Origin: Halobacillus halophilus
GTDB lineage: Bacteria; Bacillota; Bacilli; Bacillales; Halobacillaceae
Direction of reading: 5' to 3'
Assembly (NCBI RefSeq): GCF_020171985.1
Contig: NZ_JAIVAL010000009.1
Coordinates: 121,634 to 185,633 of the forward strand
DNA length: 64,000 bases
Part shown: positions 44,679 to 54,869 of the stretch, one piece after another
Layout of the letters: each line of letters begins with the position of its first letter
Numbering within the stretch: position 1 is the stretch's first letter
Notes under the pieces: model-generated
Databases searched by the model: none
Seen by the model: only the letters and a program-made list of their open reading frames with translations
What the model was told of the DNA's origin: nothing
Translations under genes and position numbers: made by a program

Positions 44679-44695
44679 TTAGTTAGTCTAACTAA
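44679..44695. promoter_or_regulatory. MarR-type operator upstream of the glycosyltransferase
   Basis: Perfect palindrome TTAGTTAG-T-CTAACTAA, 19 bases before the start codon. Confidence 0.7.
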
Positions 44696-44718
44696 CTATT
44701 TGATATAAGATGATAACA

Positions 44719-45162
44719 TTAATCATCTTCCTTATTTCTTTTATAAAATCCCTGGATTAATTTATTGAGTGTGGTTGAAAACTGTTCTTCCTCTTCTTTT
44801 GTTAAGGATTGACTAATAAAAGAAACGTATTCTTCTAACGCCTGTTGTTCAAGTTGAATAAACTTCTCGCTAGTCGGTGTCAATGTAACATGGTAAATAC
44901 GCTTATCTACGTTAGATTGATTTTTTTGGGCGTAACCAAGGTTGACCAATTTATTTACACCTGCTGTAGCCGAGGCTTTCGTAATATTTAATTCAGCGGC
45001 GATCTCACTCAATGTAGGGTTTCCTAATTTCCCGATAACTTCAATATATTGAATCTGATTTACGCTTAAATTTTTTACACCCGCCGTTTCAATGGTATCT
45101 GCTACTAGCCTTTTAAAAGAAGTATCCAGAGTGGTGATAAATTCCCTTAGTACCTTTTCCAA
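44719..45162 (-). CDS. MarR-family transcriptional regulator
   Basis: 147 residues. The winged helix is around 45-100 (NPTLSEIAAELNITKASATAGVNKLVNLGY; NVDKRIYHVTLT). TTG start, set by GGGGTG seven bases upstream. It lies just upstream of the glycosyltransferase on the same strand, with matching half-sites TTAGTTAG/CTAACTAA before both genes, indicating autorepression and control of the enzyme by the same ligand-responsive repressor. Confidence 0.92.
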   Translation of the reverse strand: MEKVLREFITTLDTSFKRLVADTIETAGVKNLSVNQIQYIEVIGKLGNPTLSEIAAELNITKASATAGVNKLVNLGYAQKNQSNVDKRIYHVTLTPTSEKFIQLEQQALEEYVSFISQSLTKEEEEQFSTTLNKLIQGFYKRNKEDD

Positions 45163-45186
45163 GTTGCTTCACCCCTGACCGTTAAA

Positions 45187-45207
45187 TTAGTTAGTTTGTC
45201 TAACTAA
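45187..45207. promoter_or_regulatory. MarR-type operator in the marR promoter
   Basis: TTAGTTAG and CTAACTAA separated by five bases, overlapping the -10 of the marR promoter. Confidence 0.7.
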
Positions 45208-45234
45208 TATATATTATTGCTTGAATAAAGTCAA
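45206..45234 (-). promoter_or_regulatory. marR promoter
   Basis: On the minus strand TTGACT (45234-45229), 17 bases, TATATT (45211-45206). Confidence 0.75.
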
Positions 45235-45385
45235 TGCTCAATGGTATAGGTTAGTTTATACTCCTAGCGAGATAACTTATAATTCTTCTCCATTCCCCGT
45301 AGATCTGTACATAGCTTAGTAAATTATAATTCCGCTGAGAGAATGTACAGGTTTAATTAAAGCACAGCAAATTTGAAAGAAGGGG

Positions 45386-45835
45386 CCTATTGAGCACTTC
45401 CAGTTTGAAAAAATCGAATATTGGGAAAAGTTGATTATGGATTGAGCAGAGGAAAATGTAACCTCTGTTCTTCATATATGCTAGGGCGCTCAACCGCCAC
45501 TTTTTCATCATTATGGTACCGATAGATTTGCCCTTCAGGAAAAATATTTATGTACTTTTACCATAGAACCTTTAATAGTCACGGAGACATTAAGCTCTTG
45601 CAAGGATTTGACGATGAGTTTATAGCTTTCCCCTCACTACATACAAATAGATCAGCAGATTAAATAAATGCAGCAGTTGAAGAGTTAGAGCTGTTAGTTT
45701 CTTCATGAGAGGCAGACCGATTTCTCATGATGTCCAAGGTTAGTACACACATTATAGGTACTGGACGATTGGAATACGATACGGAGATCCCTTAAGGAAG
45801 TATATGAGTGAGATTTAGACAGAGAGTTAAGTAGC
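45386..45835 (+). pseudogene. metA: Decayed homoserine O-acyltransferase gene fragment (metA)
   Basis: Plus-strand translation with stops and frameshifts matches MetA in order: EHFQFEKIEYWEKL, stop, ENVTSVLHIC-stop-GAQ, HHYGTDRFALQEKYL, then a frame change, EHR-like HRTFNS, LLQGFDDEFIAFPSLHT, stop, VEELELLVSS, IGTGRLEYDTEIP, frame change, LKEVYE-stop-DLDREL. The normal catalytic segment HICWGAQ has its Trp codon changed to TAG. The fragment covers roughly residues 107-275 of about 300; the N-terminus is missing. MetA acylates homoserine in methionine synthesis. The relic is clearly non-functional. Confidence 0.85.
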
Positions 45836-46009
45836 AGAATTTATCCGCGCATTATTTTCCAACTAATCCCCCTCAAGAACTCCCATCGAATCGGTGGCCT
45901 TCTCATGCTCGTTTATTATTTTTAAATTGTCCCAATTATGATGAGTATAAGGAAGCGCCATATAAGTGGAAATGAGAGAGACAGAATTTAATGAAATGAG
46001 GAAGATAAT

Positions 46010-47482
46010 ATGGAGCGTAATCACACCATGATGCAATTTTTTGAATGGCACTTGGCTAACGACGGTGACCACTGGAATCGTCTAGCGCTGCTGGCAGGTG
46101 AAATAAAAGAGTGTGGCATCGATGCTTTATGGATTCCACCCGCAACAAAGGGTATAAGCCAGGAAGATAATGGCTACGGAATTTATGATAGTTACGACTT
46201 AGGCGAGTTTGATCAAAAGGGTACAGTTCGTACGAAATACGGAACGAAGCAAGAACTCTTAGATGGCATAGCCGCTTGTAAAAATGCAGGAATTCAAGTT
46301 TACTCAGATGTTGTCATGAATCATAAAGCCGGTGCCGATGATACGGAGCGCTTTGAAGTGATCGAAGTAGATCCTAATGATCGATATAGAGTTGTCTCTG
46401 AGCCTTTTGAAATCGATGGATGGACAAAGTTTTCATTCCCTGCACGAAATGGGAAACATTCCTCCTTTGAATGGTCCCATTACCATTTTAACGGCACGGA
46501 CTATGATGCCAACGAAGATAGAATTGGTGTTTTTCAAATATTAGGAGACAATAAACGCTGGAACAGACATGTTGATAAAGAGTTTGGAAACTATGATTAT
46601 CTCATGTTCGCTAACATTGATTACCACCATCCAGCCGTACAAGCAGAAATGCTTTACTGGGGTGAATGGTTTATTAACACAACCAGATGCGACGGTCTTC
46701 GGCTAGATGCGATTAAACATATTAATCATAAATTCATCTCTGTTTTTGTTCATGCCATGCGTTTGAAATTTGGAAAAGATTTTTATTTTGTAGGTGAGTT
46801 TTGGAAGCCAGACCTAGAAGCATGTCAAAACTTCTTAAACTATGTAGATTACGATATTGATTTATTTGATGTAAGTCTTCATTATCACTTTCACGAGGCT
46901 TCACTGGCTGGTCGTAATTATGATTTAAGTAAAATTTTTGAAGACACCCTTGTTGGTACTCATCCAACGAACGCAGTGACATTTGTTGATAATCATGATT
47001 CGCAGCCTCAAGAAGCCTTGGAGTCCTGGGTGGAAGACTGGTTCAAACCTTTGGCATATGCCCTCATCCTCCTTCGTAAAGATGGTTATCCATGCGTGTT
47101 TTATGGAGACTATATTGGTATAAATGGTGAAAATCCGATCCAAGGTAAAAAAGATATAATTGATCCGATCTTAAATGCAAGATATCATTACGCTTACGGT
47201 GACCAAAAAGACTATTTTGATCATGGGAATACAATTGGTTGGGTAAGAAAAGGCGTCTCGGACTTTCCAGGATCAGAGTGTGCCGTAGTCATGACTAATG
47301 GTGATGATGGAAAAAAACGCATGTATGTCGGAAAAAAACTAGCTGGACAAATCTGGATAGACATAACAGGTAACCATCCCTCACGCGTAAAAATTACAAA
47401 GGACGGCTTCGGGCAGTTCCGTGTGAAAAGCTCTACCGTCTCTATATACGTTAAAGAGAACGCATTAGAAGAACAAGAATAA
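46010..47482 (+). CDS. Cytoplasmic alpha-amylase (GH13_5 type)
   Basis: 490 residues, no signal peptide. GH13 conserved regions: DVVMNHKAG, GLRLDAIKHI (nucleophile Asp), FVGEFWKPD (acid/base Glu) and FVDNHDSQP. The start MMQFFEWHLANDGDHWNRL is typical of intracellular AmyA-like enzymes. It hydrolyses alpha-1,4-glucans or maltodextrins inside the cell. GAGG lies eight bases before the ATG. Convergent with the exporter genes across a shared terminator. Confidence 0.94.
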   Translation: MERNHTMMQFFEWHLANDGDHWNRLALLAGEIKECGIDALWIPPATKGISQEDNGYGIYDSYDLGEFDQKGTVRTKYGTKQELLDGIAACKNAGIQVYSDVVMNHKAGADDTERFEVIEVDPNDRYRVVSEPFEIDGWTKFSFPARNGKHSSFEWSHYHFNGTDYDANEDRIGVFQILGDNKRWNRHVDKEFGNYDYLMFANIDYHHPAVQAEMLYWGEWFINTTRCDGLRLDAIKHINHKFISVFVHAMRLKFGKDFYFVGEFWKPDLEACQNFLNYVDYDIDLFDVSLHYHFHEASLAGRNYDLSKIFEDTLVGTHPTNAVTFVDNHDSQPQEALESWVEDWFKPLAYALILLRKDGYPCVFYGDYIGINGENPIQGKKDIIDPILNARYHYAYGDQKDYFDHGNTIGWVRKGVSDFPGSECAVVMTNGDDGKKRMYVGKKLAGQIWIDITGNHPSRVKITKDGFGQFRVKSSTVSIYVKENALEEQE

Positions 47483-47523
47483 AAGCGCAAGTGAGGCTCA
47501 CCCATTACCTCACTTGCGCTTTT
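47481..47523. terminator. Bidirectional terminator
   Basis: AAAAGCGCAAGTGAGG pairs with CCTCACTTGCGCTTTT. Confidence 0.92.
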
Positions 47524-47951
47524 GTTTGTCTCATCTTTTTCATAATCTGGTTAAGCACTTCCGAGAACACGAGCCCAAATGCAATAGCACCCGATATCAT
47601 AAAAGCTTTCGCTGCAATGGAGATAGCGACACTGTAGTCATTTTGCACAAAGCTTCGCATGGCGTCATACGCGAGACTTCCTGGTACGAGAGGAATAATC
47701 CCTGGTACGCTAAATATAATCATAGGCGTTTTGTATATCCTTGCCAGCACCTGGCTGACCACGGCAATAACAAAGGAGGCGATGAGTGTGGCTGGGACAC
47801 TGTCGACTTCTTCCCATACTAAGGATATGTAAATGACCCAACCAATCATGCCGACAAGACCACATTTGATGATCGTATTTCTTGGCGCCTGATAGATGAT
47901 TCCAAAGGCAGCTGATGCAAAAAAGCTTGCTATGGCATATTCAATCAACAT
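47505..47951 (-). CDS. ThrE/YjjB-type threonine/serine exporter subunit
   Basis: About 148 residues with four to five membrane segments, corresponding to the C-terminal half of ThrE (PF12821-type): GVPGIIPLVPGSLAYDAMRSFVQND and AFGLVFSEVLNQIM. The ATG at 47951 sits six bases after GAGGG. It is encoded 18 bases after its N-terminal-half partner. Together they should form an amino-acid (threonine/serine) or small-acid exporter. Confidence 0.85.
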   Translation of the reverse strand: MLIEYAIASFFASAAFGIIYQAPRNTIIKCGLVGMIGWVIYISLVWEEVDSVPATLIASFVIAVVSQVLARIYKTPMIIFSVPGIIPLVPGSLAYDAMRSFVQNDYSVAISIAAKAFMISGAIAFGLVFSEVLNQIMKKMRQTKAQVR

Positions 47952-47969
47952 AGTCATCCCTCACGATCT

Positions 47970-48713
47970 CTAAAATAGTGCAAACATAACAGCAATACCC
48001 GCACCAATTGCAAAAGCCGTTAAAAAAGCCTCCGCCCCCTTGGCGAGTCCTGAGATAAGATGGCCTGCCATCAAATCCCTTACAGCGTTGGTGATGAGCA
48101 GGCCAGGGACCAACGGCATGATAGAACCAACAACTATCTTATCAACTTCCTTCCCAATACCTAATGAAAAAAGGGAAAAGGCGGTAAAACCAATCAACAA
48201 CGAAGCAACGAATTCAGCAACAAATTTAATTTCAAATAATCGAATAAAGTTCATTAATGCAATAAAACCCAGCCCTCCTGCTATGCAGGCTGGCAGGAAA
48301 TCGTACCAACTTCCCTGAAACATGAGAGTAAAGAAACCACTCGCTAACGTGGCAGCGATGATCTGCATGAGAATAGTATAATCCGTAGGACTGGTTTCAA
48401 TTTTTCTAAGCTCTTTATACGCTACGTGAGTAGACATCTCTCCACTTGTAATGTTTCTAGAGACATTATTCGCGAGCTTTACTTTTTCGAGATTTGTCTC
48501 TCGTGCTGAAACTCTTACTAATTTTGCAGGGGCACCAGGGCTGATCGTAAACAAAATCCCAGTAGGTGTTACATAACTTTGTGCTTCATCCCGTCCAAAA
48601 GATTGGGCAATCCGCGTCATCGTATCTTCCACACGATAGGTTTCCGCTCCATTTTGTTGCATTATCTTCCCCATTAATAAACATAACTCAATTAAGTCCT
48701 CTGTACGCTCCAC
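47970..48713 (-). CDS. ThrE/YjjP-type threonine/serine exporter subunit
   Basis: 247 residues. A cytoplasmic N-terminal domain (GKIMQQNGAETYRVEDTMTRIA; SYVTPTGILFTI) is followed by five membrane segments and GSIMPLVPGLLITNAVRDLMAGHLISG, the PF06738 pattern. GTG start after GAGGTGA. Partner of the short downstream YjjB-like gene; substrate inferred from family. Confidence 0.88.
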   Translation of the reverse strand: MERTEDLIELCLLMGKIMQQNGAETYRVEDTMTRIAQSFGRDEAQSYVTPTGILFTISPGAPAKLVRVSARETNLEKVKLANNVSRNITSGEMSTHVAYKELRKIETSPTDYTILMQIIAATLASGFFTLMFQGSWYDFLPACIAGGLGFIALMNFIRLFEIKFVAEFVASLLIGFTAFSLFSLGIGKEVDKIVVGSIMPLVPGLLITNAVRDLMAGHLISGLAKGAEAFLTAFAIGAGIAVMFALF

Positions 48714-49044
48714 GCGGTCACCTCAATTCGTATTACAGTATGTTTAGTGTATCTATTCATATACTAAAAGCCTAATACCCTTTTTAAAATTTCCACAATC
48801 TCGAAACTTCTCCACTTTCTCTTGCACGACTGGCCGAATCTTAGCTCCATATTTGTTCTTAAAGAATTCCCAAAGTTTGTTCATCAAAGAAAATTCGTCG
48901 AAAAATATTCGTCTCCATACAATTACAATACCACATCATCAGGGGCTGTAGTCTCGTCAAAAGTTATACATTCTTTACAAAGTTAAATACAGCTCCTACT
49001 AAAAGGATTTGTTACTTAGATAGTTTTATAAATCCCACGAAATT
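48714..49044. other. Intergenic region upstream of the exporter operon
   Basis: AT-rich, no coding similarity recognised apart from the relic at 49045-49179. Confidence 0.4.
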
Positions 49045-49179
49045 TCAGCTTTCATATGGGGCCTTTATGCCTCTGAAATCTATACCAAGCAATTGAGAAA
49101 CTACTTTTTCCTTAATGACACCTTCTTCAACCAAATAATTTAAAAATGCCCTGATTTGTTGTAATTTTTTATTTATCAT
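49045..49179 (-). pseudogene. Recombinase/integrase-like fragment (44 aa)
   Basis: The frame encodes MINKKLQQIRAFLNYLVEEG and continues VIKEKVVSQLLGIDFRG before a stop. The QxIRAFLNYLVEEGVIKE pattern is that of the SAM-like core-binding domain of tyrosine recombinases. There is no catalytic domain and a stop lies immediately upstream in frame. Most likely a relic of a mobile element; similarity is by eye only. Confidence 0.45.
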
Positions 49180-49189
49180 TCATCGGCAG

Positions 49190-49266
49190 AAGATTCCCTC
49201 TTCAAGCGCGGTGTCGAAGACCGTTGATAAGGGAGAGATGAATGCCGTTGCCGTAAGGCGAATGCC
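49190..49266. other. GC-rich structured segment next to the recombinase relic
   Basis: CTCTT...GCGGT and GACCG...AAGGGAG can fold, followed by GCCGTTGCC-GTAA-GGCGAATGCC. It stands out from AT-rich flanks and may be a mobile-element end or small RNA. Not identified. Confidence 0.35.
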
Positions 49267-49286
49267 TTTATGCAAATTTTAAAAGT

Positions 49287-49326
49287 AAAAAAGGACTACC
49301 TCCTTTATTTAGGAAGTAGTCCTTTA
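49287..49326 (-). terminator. groESL terminator
   Basis: AAAAAGGACTAC pairs with GTAGTCCTTT. Confidence 0.85.
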
Positions 49327-49392
49327 ATTACTAACTATTTATACATTGGACAGCTTCATATCAGCTGGATAGGGGAAGTGCAGGATTTTCTC

Positions 49393-51066
<1,674 letters not shown>

Positions 51067-51093
51067 TCATCTATAAGTATGAGATGGTTGTAC

Positions 51094-51378
51094 TTATTGA
51101 ATAACAGCTAGTACATCTGACTCGCGCAGAATCAAGTATTCATTGCCTTCATACTTCACTTCTGTACCGGCAAACTTCGAATAAATTACACGGTCGCCTT
51201 GCGCGACTTCAAGTGCGATCTTCTCTCCGTTGTCTGTAATGCGGCCAGTACCAACAGCAATGACTTTACCTTCTTGCGGCTTTTCCTTCGCAGAATCCGG
51301 AAGTACGATACCGCTCGCAGTAGTCTGTTCTTCTTCGATTAGTTCAATAACAATACGATCACCAAGTGGCTTTAACAA
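51094..51378 (-). CDS. groES: Co-chaperonin GroES (HSP10)
   Basis: 94 residues ([20 protein letters not shown]; mobile loop [40 protein letters not shown]). Caps the GroEL ring. AAGGAGG precedes the ATG. First gene of the operon, 63 bases before groEL. Confidence 0.99.
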   Translation of the reverse strand: MLKPLGDRIVIELIEEEQTTASGIVLPDSAKEKPQEGKVIAVGTGRITDNGEKIALEVAQGDRVIYSKFAGTEVKYEGNEYLILRESDVLAVIQ

Positions 51379-51424
51379 TTAGGACACCCTCCTTGATAAG
51401 GTTGAATTCAATTTTTGTCGTTTA

Positions 51425-51451
51425 TTAGCACTCGTTATACATGAGTGCTAA
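51425..51451 (-). promoter_or_regulatory. CIRCE element (HrcA operator)
   Basis: Perfect TTAGCACTC-N9-GAGTGCTAA between the groESL promoter and groES. Confidence 0.98.
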
Positions 51452-51461
51452 CACAATTCTT

Positions 51462-51490
51462 ATCATAATCAATTCACTTTCATTTTTCAA
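51462..51490 (-). promoter_or_regulatory. SigA promoter of groESL
   Basis: On the minus strand TTGAAA (51490-51485), 17 bases, TATGAT (51467-51462), directly followed by CIRCE. Confidence 0.9.
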
Positions 51491-51684
51491 GTAGAAAACC
51501 TAGAAAATTTTCACATCTTTTTTCGACAAATTATGTACGATAACCCTTTATCCTTAGGGATGGTTTTGAAACTATGATAAAATACATAAAGTATGAATTG
51601 TGAGATATTTTAAGGCGTAAGCTTTGTTGAATATCGCATGTATGAACTTTCATCATATATATAGATAAAAGGAGTCGTTCACTT

Positions 51685-52395
51685 ATGCCAAATCGCTATT
51701 GGTATATTATTCTGACGTATGTCGCTGCCCAGCTCTCCGCCTTGATCGGCGTGCCGCTCGTCAAGCTGTTTGGCCTCAGTAATTATGATGCGATTGCGGT
51801 CTGGTCGGTGCTGAGCTTTTTAGCGGCAACGATCATTATTATCGTTCTGCTTAAACCGGATATGAAAGAAACTGCGATGCGGGAAGATAAAGCAGGACCG
51901 GGAGGCATCGTTCTCTGGTCTATTCTCGGAGTCATACTGGCTCTGCTTGCCCAGGGTGTCGCTGCCGCTATTGAGAATCAAGTTTTTGGAATTCCGCCAG
52001 GGTCGGAAAATACGATGGGACTCATGGAAATCGCCCGTGAATCACCATTGTTTATTCTGCTACCTGTATTGTTCGCTCCCATTACCGAGGAAATCATCTT
52101 CCGTAAGGTGATTTTCGGTTCGATTTATAAGCGGACAAATTTCTTTCTGGCCGTTTTAGTTTCTGCCTTGGTCTTTGGTGCTTTCCACTTTGATTTTAAG
52201 CACATGCTTGTTTACTTCTCCATGGGGGTTGTATTCGCCTTCCTATATGTGAAAACAAAACGAATTATTACACCAATTATTGCTCATATGGCGATGAACT
52301 CATTTGTAGTCGTTACGCAGTATTTCGTGGATGAAGAAGATATCCGGCGGATGCAGGAACAATTGGAAACCATCTTTATTGGAGGATTTTTATAA
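51685..52395 (+). CDS. ydiL: CPBP-family intramembrane metalloprotease (YdiL-like)
   Basis: 236 residues, about seven membrane segments. The CPBP/Abi motifs are ITEEIIFRKVIFG (EExxxR), FGAFHFDFKH and IIAHMAMNSFVV, supplying the Glu and His metal ligands. Position divergent from groES and upstream of a YdiK-like gene matches the B. subtilis ydiK-ydiL-groES neighbourhood. Substrate unknown; relatives cleave prenylated or membrane peptides. Confidence 0.88.
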   Translation: MPNRYWYIILTYVAAQLSALIGVPLVKLFGLSNYDAIAVWSVLSFLAATIIIIVLLKPDMKETAMREDKAGPGGIVLWSILGVILALLAQGVAAAIENQVFGIPPGSENTMGLMEIARESPLFILLPVLFAPITEEIIFRKVIFGSIYKRTNFFLAVLVSALVFGAFHFDFKHMLVYFSMGVVFAFLYVKTKRIITPIIAHMAMNSFVVVTQYFVDEEDIRRMQEQLETIFIGGFL

Positions 52396-52396
52396 T

Positions 52397-52597
52397 ATGA
52401 GGACTTCACCACTGCTTATGGCTGTCCTCTACTTCGGTGTGGGAATCGCCTTTATGTTTCTCGCGTCCCAGGCCGCAGTGGAAACGATTTGGAATGCTAC
52501 TACGATTGTCTTATCAGGTGTTGCCACAGTAAATATTATTGTAGCGATCCGTTTGTATAATCTGCACGTTCGTATGAACCAGTCGAATAATAAATGA
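52397..52597 (+). CDS. ydiK: YdiK-like small membrane protein
   Basis: 66 residues from the ATG at 52397, eleven bases after GGAGG. Two membrane hairpins (LLMAVLYFGVGIAFMFLAS; TIVLSGVATVNIIVAIRLY). Assigned by size, topology and its place next to ydiL. Function unknown. The reading frame starts two bases after the ydiL stop, so the two are coupled. Confidence 0.75.
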   Translation: MRTSPLLMAVLYFGVGIAFMFLASQAAVETIWNATTIVLSGVATVNIIVAIRLYNLHVRMNQSNNK

Positions 52598-52620
52598 TGT
52601 AGCCTAAGGAGGGAATGGCG

Positions 52621-53166
52621 ATGGAACCTTTACTCACCGGCGAACGCGTCAGGCTGACGCTGCTCGACGATCACGATATTGATCACATGACCAAATGGTA
52701 CAATAAAACCGATTACGCGAGGCATCTGGATGCTCTTCCCGCAAAGCCGAAACGAGCGGAAGACTTGCGAAAGTGGCGCGATGAAGCTTACGAGCACGAC
52801 AGCCATTTCCTCTTTGCGATTAAGGAAGCTGACCAGTTTATCGGGTTTGTGGAGCTTGACGGCATTCTCTGGACCCAGCAGAATGCCTGGCTCACGATAG
52901 GAATCGGTGACCCGGATATGTACGGCAAGGGCTATGGGACAGAGGCCATGGAACTATTAATTCAATTCGCTTTTCATGAGCTCAATCTCCACCGGCTGCA
53001 GCTTACCGTTTTTGAATACAATACCGCGGCCCGCCGCTTATATGAAAAGCTCGGCTTCGTACACGAGGGTTCGCACCGGGAATTTATTCTCCGCGATGGT
53101 CAGGCCTATGATATGCTTCTGTACGGACTCTTACGAAAAGATTGGAATCAAAAAACGCAGGGATAA
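52621..53166 (+). CDS. GNAT-family N-acetyltransferase (RimJ/RimL-like)
   Basis: 181 residues from the ATG at 52621, eight bases after AAGGAGGG. GNAT core: FIGFVELDGI, the acetyl-CoA loop DPDMYGKGYGTEAMELLIQFAF, HRLQLTVFEYNTAARRLYEKLGFVHEG. It should acetylate an amino group of a protein N-terminus or small molecule; target unknown. It ends in a shared terminator. Confidence 0.88.
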   Translation: MEPLLTGERVRLTLLDDHDIDHMTKWYNKTDYARHLDALPAKPKRAEDLRKWRDEAYEHDSHFLFAIKEADQFIGFVELDGILWTQQNAWLTIGIGDPDMYGKGYGTEAMELLIQFAFHELNLHRLQLTVFEYNTAARRLYEKLGFVHEGSHREFILRDGQAYDMLLYGLLRKDWNQKTQG

Positions 53167-53193
53167 GACACCATCGTCTTCCCTGCGTTTTTT
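53150..53193. terminator. Bidirectional terminator
   Basis: AAAAAACGCAGGGA pairs with TCCCTGCGTTTTTT between convergent genes. Confidence 0.9.
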
Positions 53194-53194
53194 A

Positions 53195-54619
53195 TTAGGC
53201 TTCTTTTTCCTGCTGATCTGTATTCTTATCCTCCTGCACCCCTTTTAAAATAAAGGAAAATGGCAGAGCAATCAGGAGCACGATCGCAGATACGAGAAAA
53301 GCTTCATTCAGTGTCTGCAAGGTAGCTGCCTGCATATCGATATCAGGAGCTGCCGATACCTGCGCACGTCTCACTTCATAATAAATGGAAAAGAACACAA
53401 TTCCTAAGGATGAAGATATCTGTCGGATAATATTGTTCATCGCGGAGCCCTGTGCTACAAGCGGTTCGGGAATGGAATTCATACCGGATGTGGTCGCTGG
53501 CATATTGCTCATTCCCATGCCCATGCCGCGGACTGTGTTAAGCGCAAGAATCAGCCAGTAAGGCGTACTCAGCTGCAGAAAACTTAATCCTAGCGTCGCA
53601 ATTGCCATAATCGCAAGACCCGGCGGTACAACGTACTTTGGTCCTTTTTTATCGAGCAGCCTTCCGCCGAGCGACATAAATACACCACTAGCAGCCGCTG
53701 CCGGCAGGAAGAGCAGGCCGGTCATAATCGCATTCATTCCATAGACGTTTTGAATGAGTAAAGGCAGCAGGAATATTCCAGAAAATAACCCAATCGAAGC
53801 TGCGCTCGTCACAACGATGGACACGGAATACGTAGGGACTTTAAAAACAGATAAGTTCAGTAATGGATCGTCCTGCCGGTTTTCATAGAACACGAATAAA
53901 ACGACGGCGATCAGTCCCCCGACAATTAAAGCGATGTTTAGAGGGTCGAATAAGTTCTCTACAGTTCTTCCACGCCCTAAGGCAAATAAAATCGAACCAA
54001 TACCCGAAGTGATCACCAGAAACCCGATTAAATCGAACTTCTTCTCGGGATGCGTCTCGGTGCGTTCCAGGAATTTAGAAGATAGAATTAATCCTGTTAA
54101 CCCGAACGGAATATTAAAGGCGAACAGCCAGGGCCATTCGAGGTATTGAATTAAGAAGCCGCCGATCGTCGGACCAATGGCTGGGGCGACCATGGCAGCA
54201 ATCCCATATACTCCAACCGCAAGTCCACGTTCATGTTTCGGGAAGGAATTAAAGATTAATGCCATCGCAATAGGAAGCATTAAACCTCCGGCCATTCCTT
54301 GTATAGCCCGGGAGATGATGACCATGGCCAGCGTTTCTGAGAAAAAACCGGACAGAGAACCTGCAATAAAGATGGCAAGTCCTGTTACGTACACTTTTTT
54401 CTTGCCAAAGCGGTCTCCAAAATAACCCGTCAGCGGCATTGTCATTCCCATAGAGACCATGAAAATGGTTAAGATCCATCCAACAGCCACCGCATTGGAG
54501 TCGAAGATCTCAATAAACTTCGGCAGGATTGGATTTAACATACTATTATTTAGGATAACGGTGAATGTACCGAAAAGAACCGATACAACCACGAGCCATT
54601 TATTAGGTAGTTTACTCAT
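53195..54619 (-). CDS. DHA2-family MFS multidrug efflux transporter (EmrB/QacA-like)
   Basis: 474 residues, fourteen predicted membrane segments. Signature motif A is GYFGDRFGKKKVYVTG, motif C-like AAMVAPAIGPTIGGFL, and a conserved NNSMLNPILPKF at helix 1. Proton-driven export of drugs or lipophilic compounds. The gene lies alone, without an adjacent TetR regulator. Confidence 0.92.
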   Translation of the reverse strand: MSKLPNKWLVVVSVLFGTFTVILNNSMLNPILPKFIEIFDSNAVAVGWILTIFMVSMGMTMPLTGYFGDRFGKKKVYVTGLAIFIAGSLSGFFSETLAMVIISRAIQGMAGGLMLPIAMALIFNSFPKHERGLAVGVYGIAAMVAPAIGPTIGGFLIQYLEWPWLFAFNIPFGLTGLILSSKFLERTETHPEKKFDLIGFLVITSGIGSILFALGRGRTVENLFDPLNIALIVGGLIAVVLFVFYENRQDDPLLNLSVFKVPTYSVSIVVTSAASIGLFSGIFLLPLLIQNVYGMNAIMTGLLFLPAAAASGVFMSLGGRLLDKKGPKYVVPPGLAIMAIATLGLSFLQLSTPYWLILALNTVRGMGMGMSNMPATTSGMNSIPEPLVAQGSAMNNIIRQISSSLGIVFFSIYYEVRRAQVSAAPDIDMQAATLQTLNEAFLVSAIVLLIALPFSFILKGVQEDKNTDQQEKEA

Positions 54620-54808
54620 TAGATGCCTCCTCTCTTGATTACTTCGGAACTCGAATTATTTTTCCACTATACCACTGTTGATCGTGTTTCTCCACGTGTA
54701 TGCTTATCTCTTTTTACAAGCGTTTCTAAGATCCTTTTAGATTATTCCACATCCGTGCTTAAAAAAACATTTTTAACCGATTGGAAGCGTTTTAAAGAGA
54801 TAGAGAGA

Positions 54809-54834
54809 GTTTTTGCTTTAAAAAAGGGGGGTAT
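54809..54834 (+). promoter_or_regulatory. Putative SigB promoter
   Basis: GTTTTT (54809-54814), 14 bases, GGGTAT (54829-54834), 36 bases before the SDR start. A good fit to the general-stress consensus. Confidence 0.65.
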
Positions 54835-54869
54835 GCAGTAGGAGAATGATTAAAGGAGGTTCTCAAAAA

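Noticed and set aside
54623..54841. 72-codon plus-strand frame upstream of the SDR gene
   Set aside because: Runs through the SigB-like promoter, no ribosome site and no recognisable protein.
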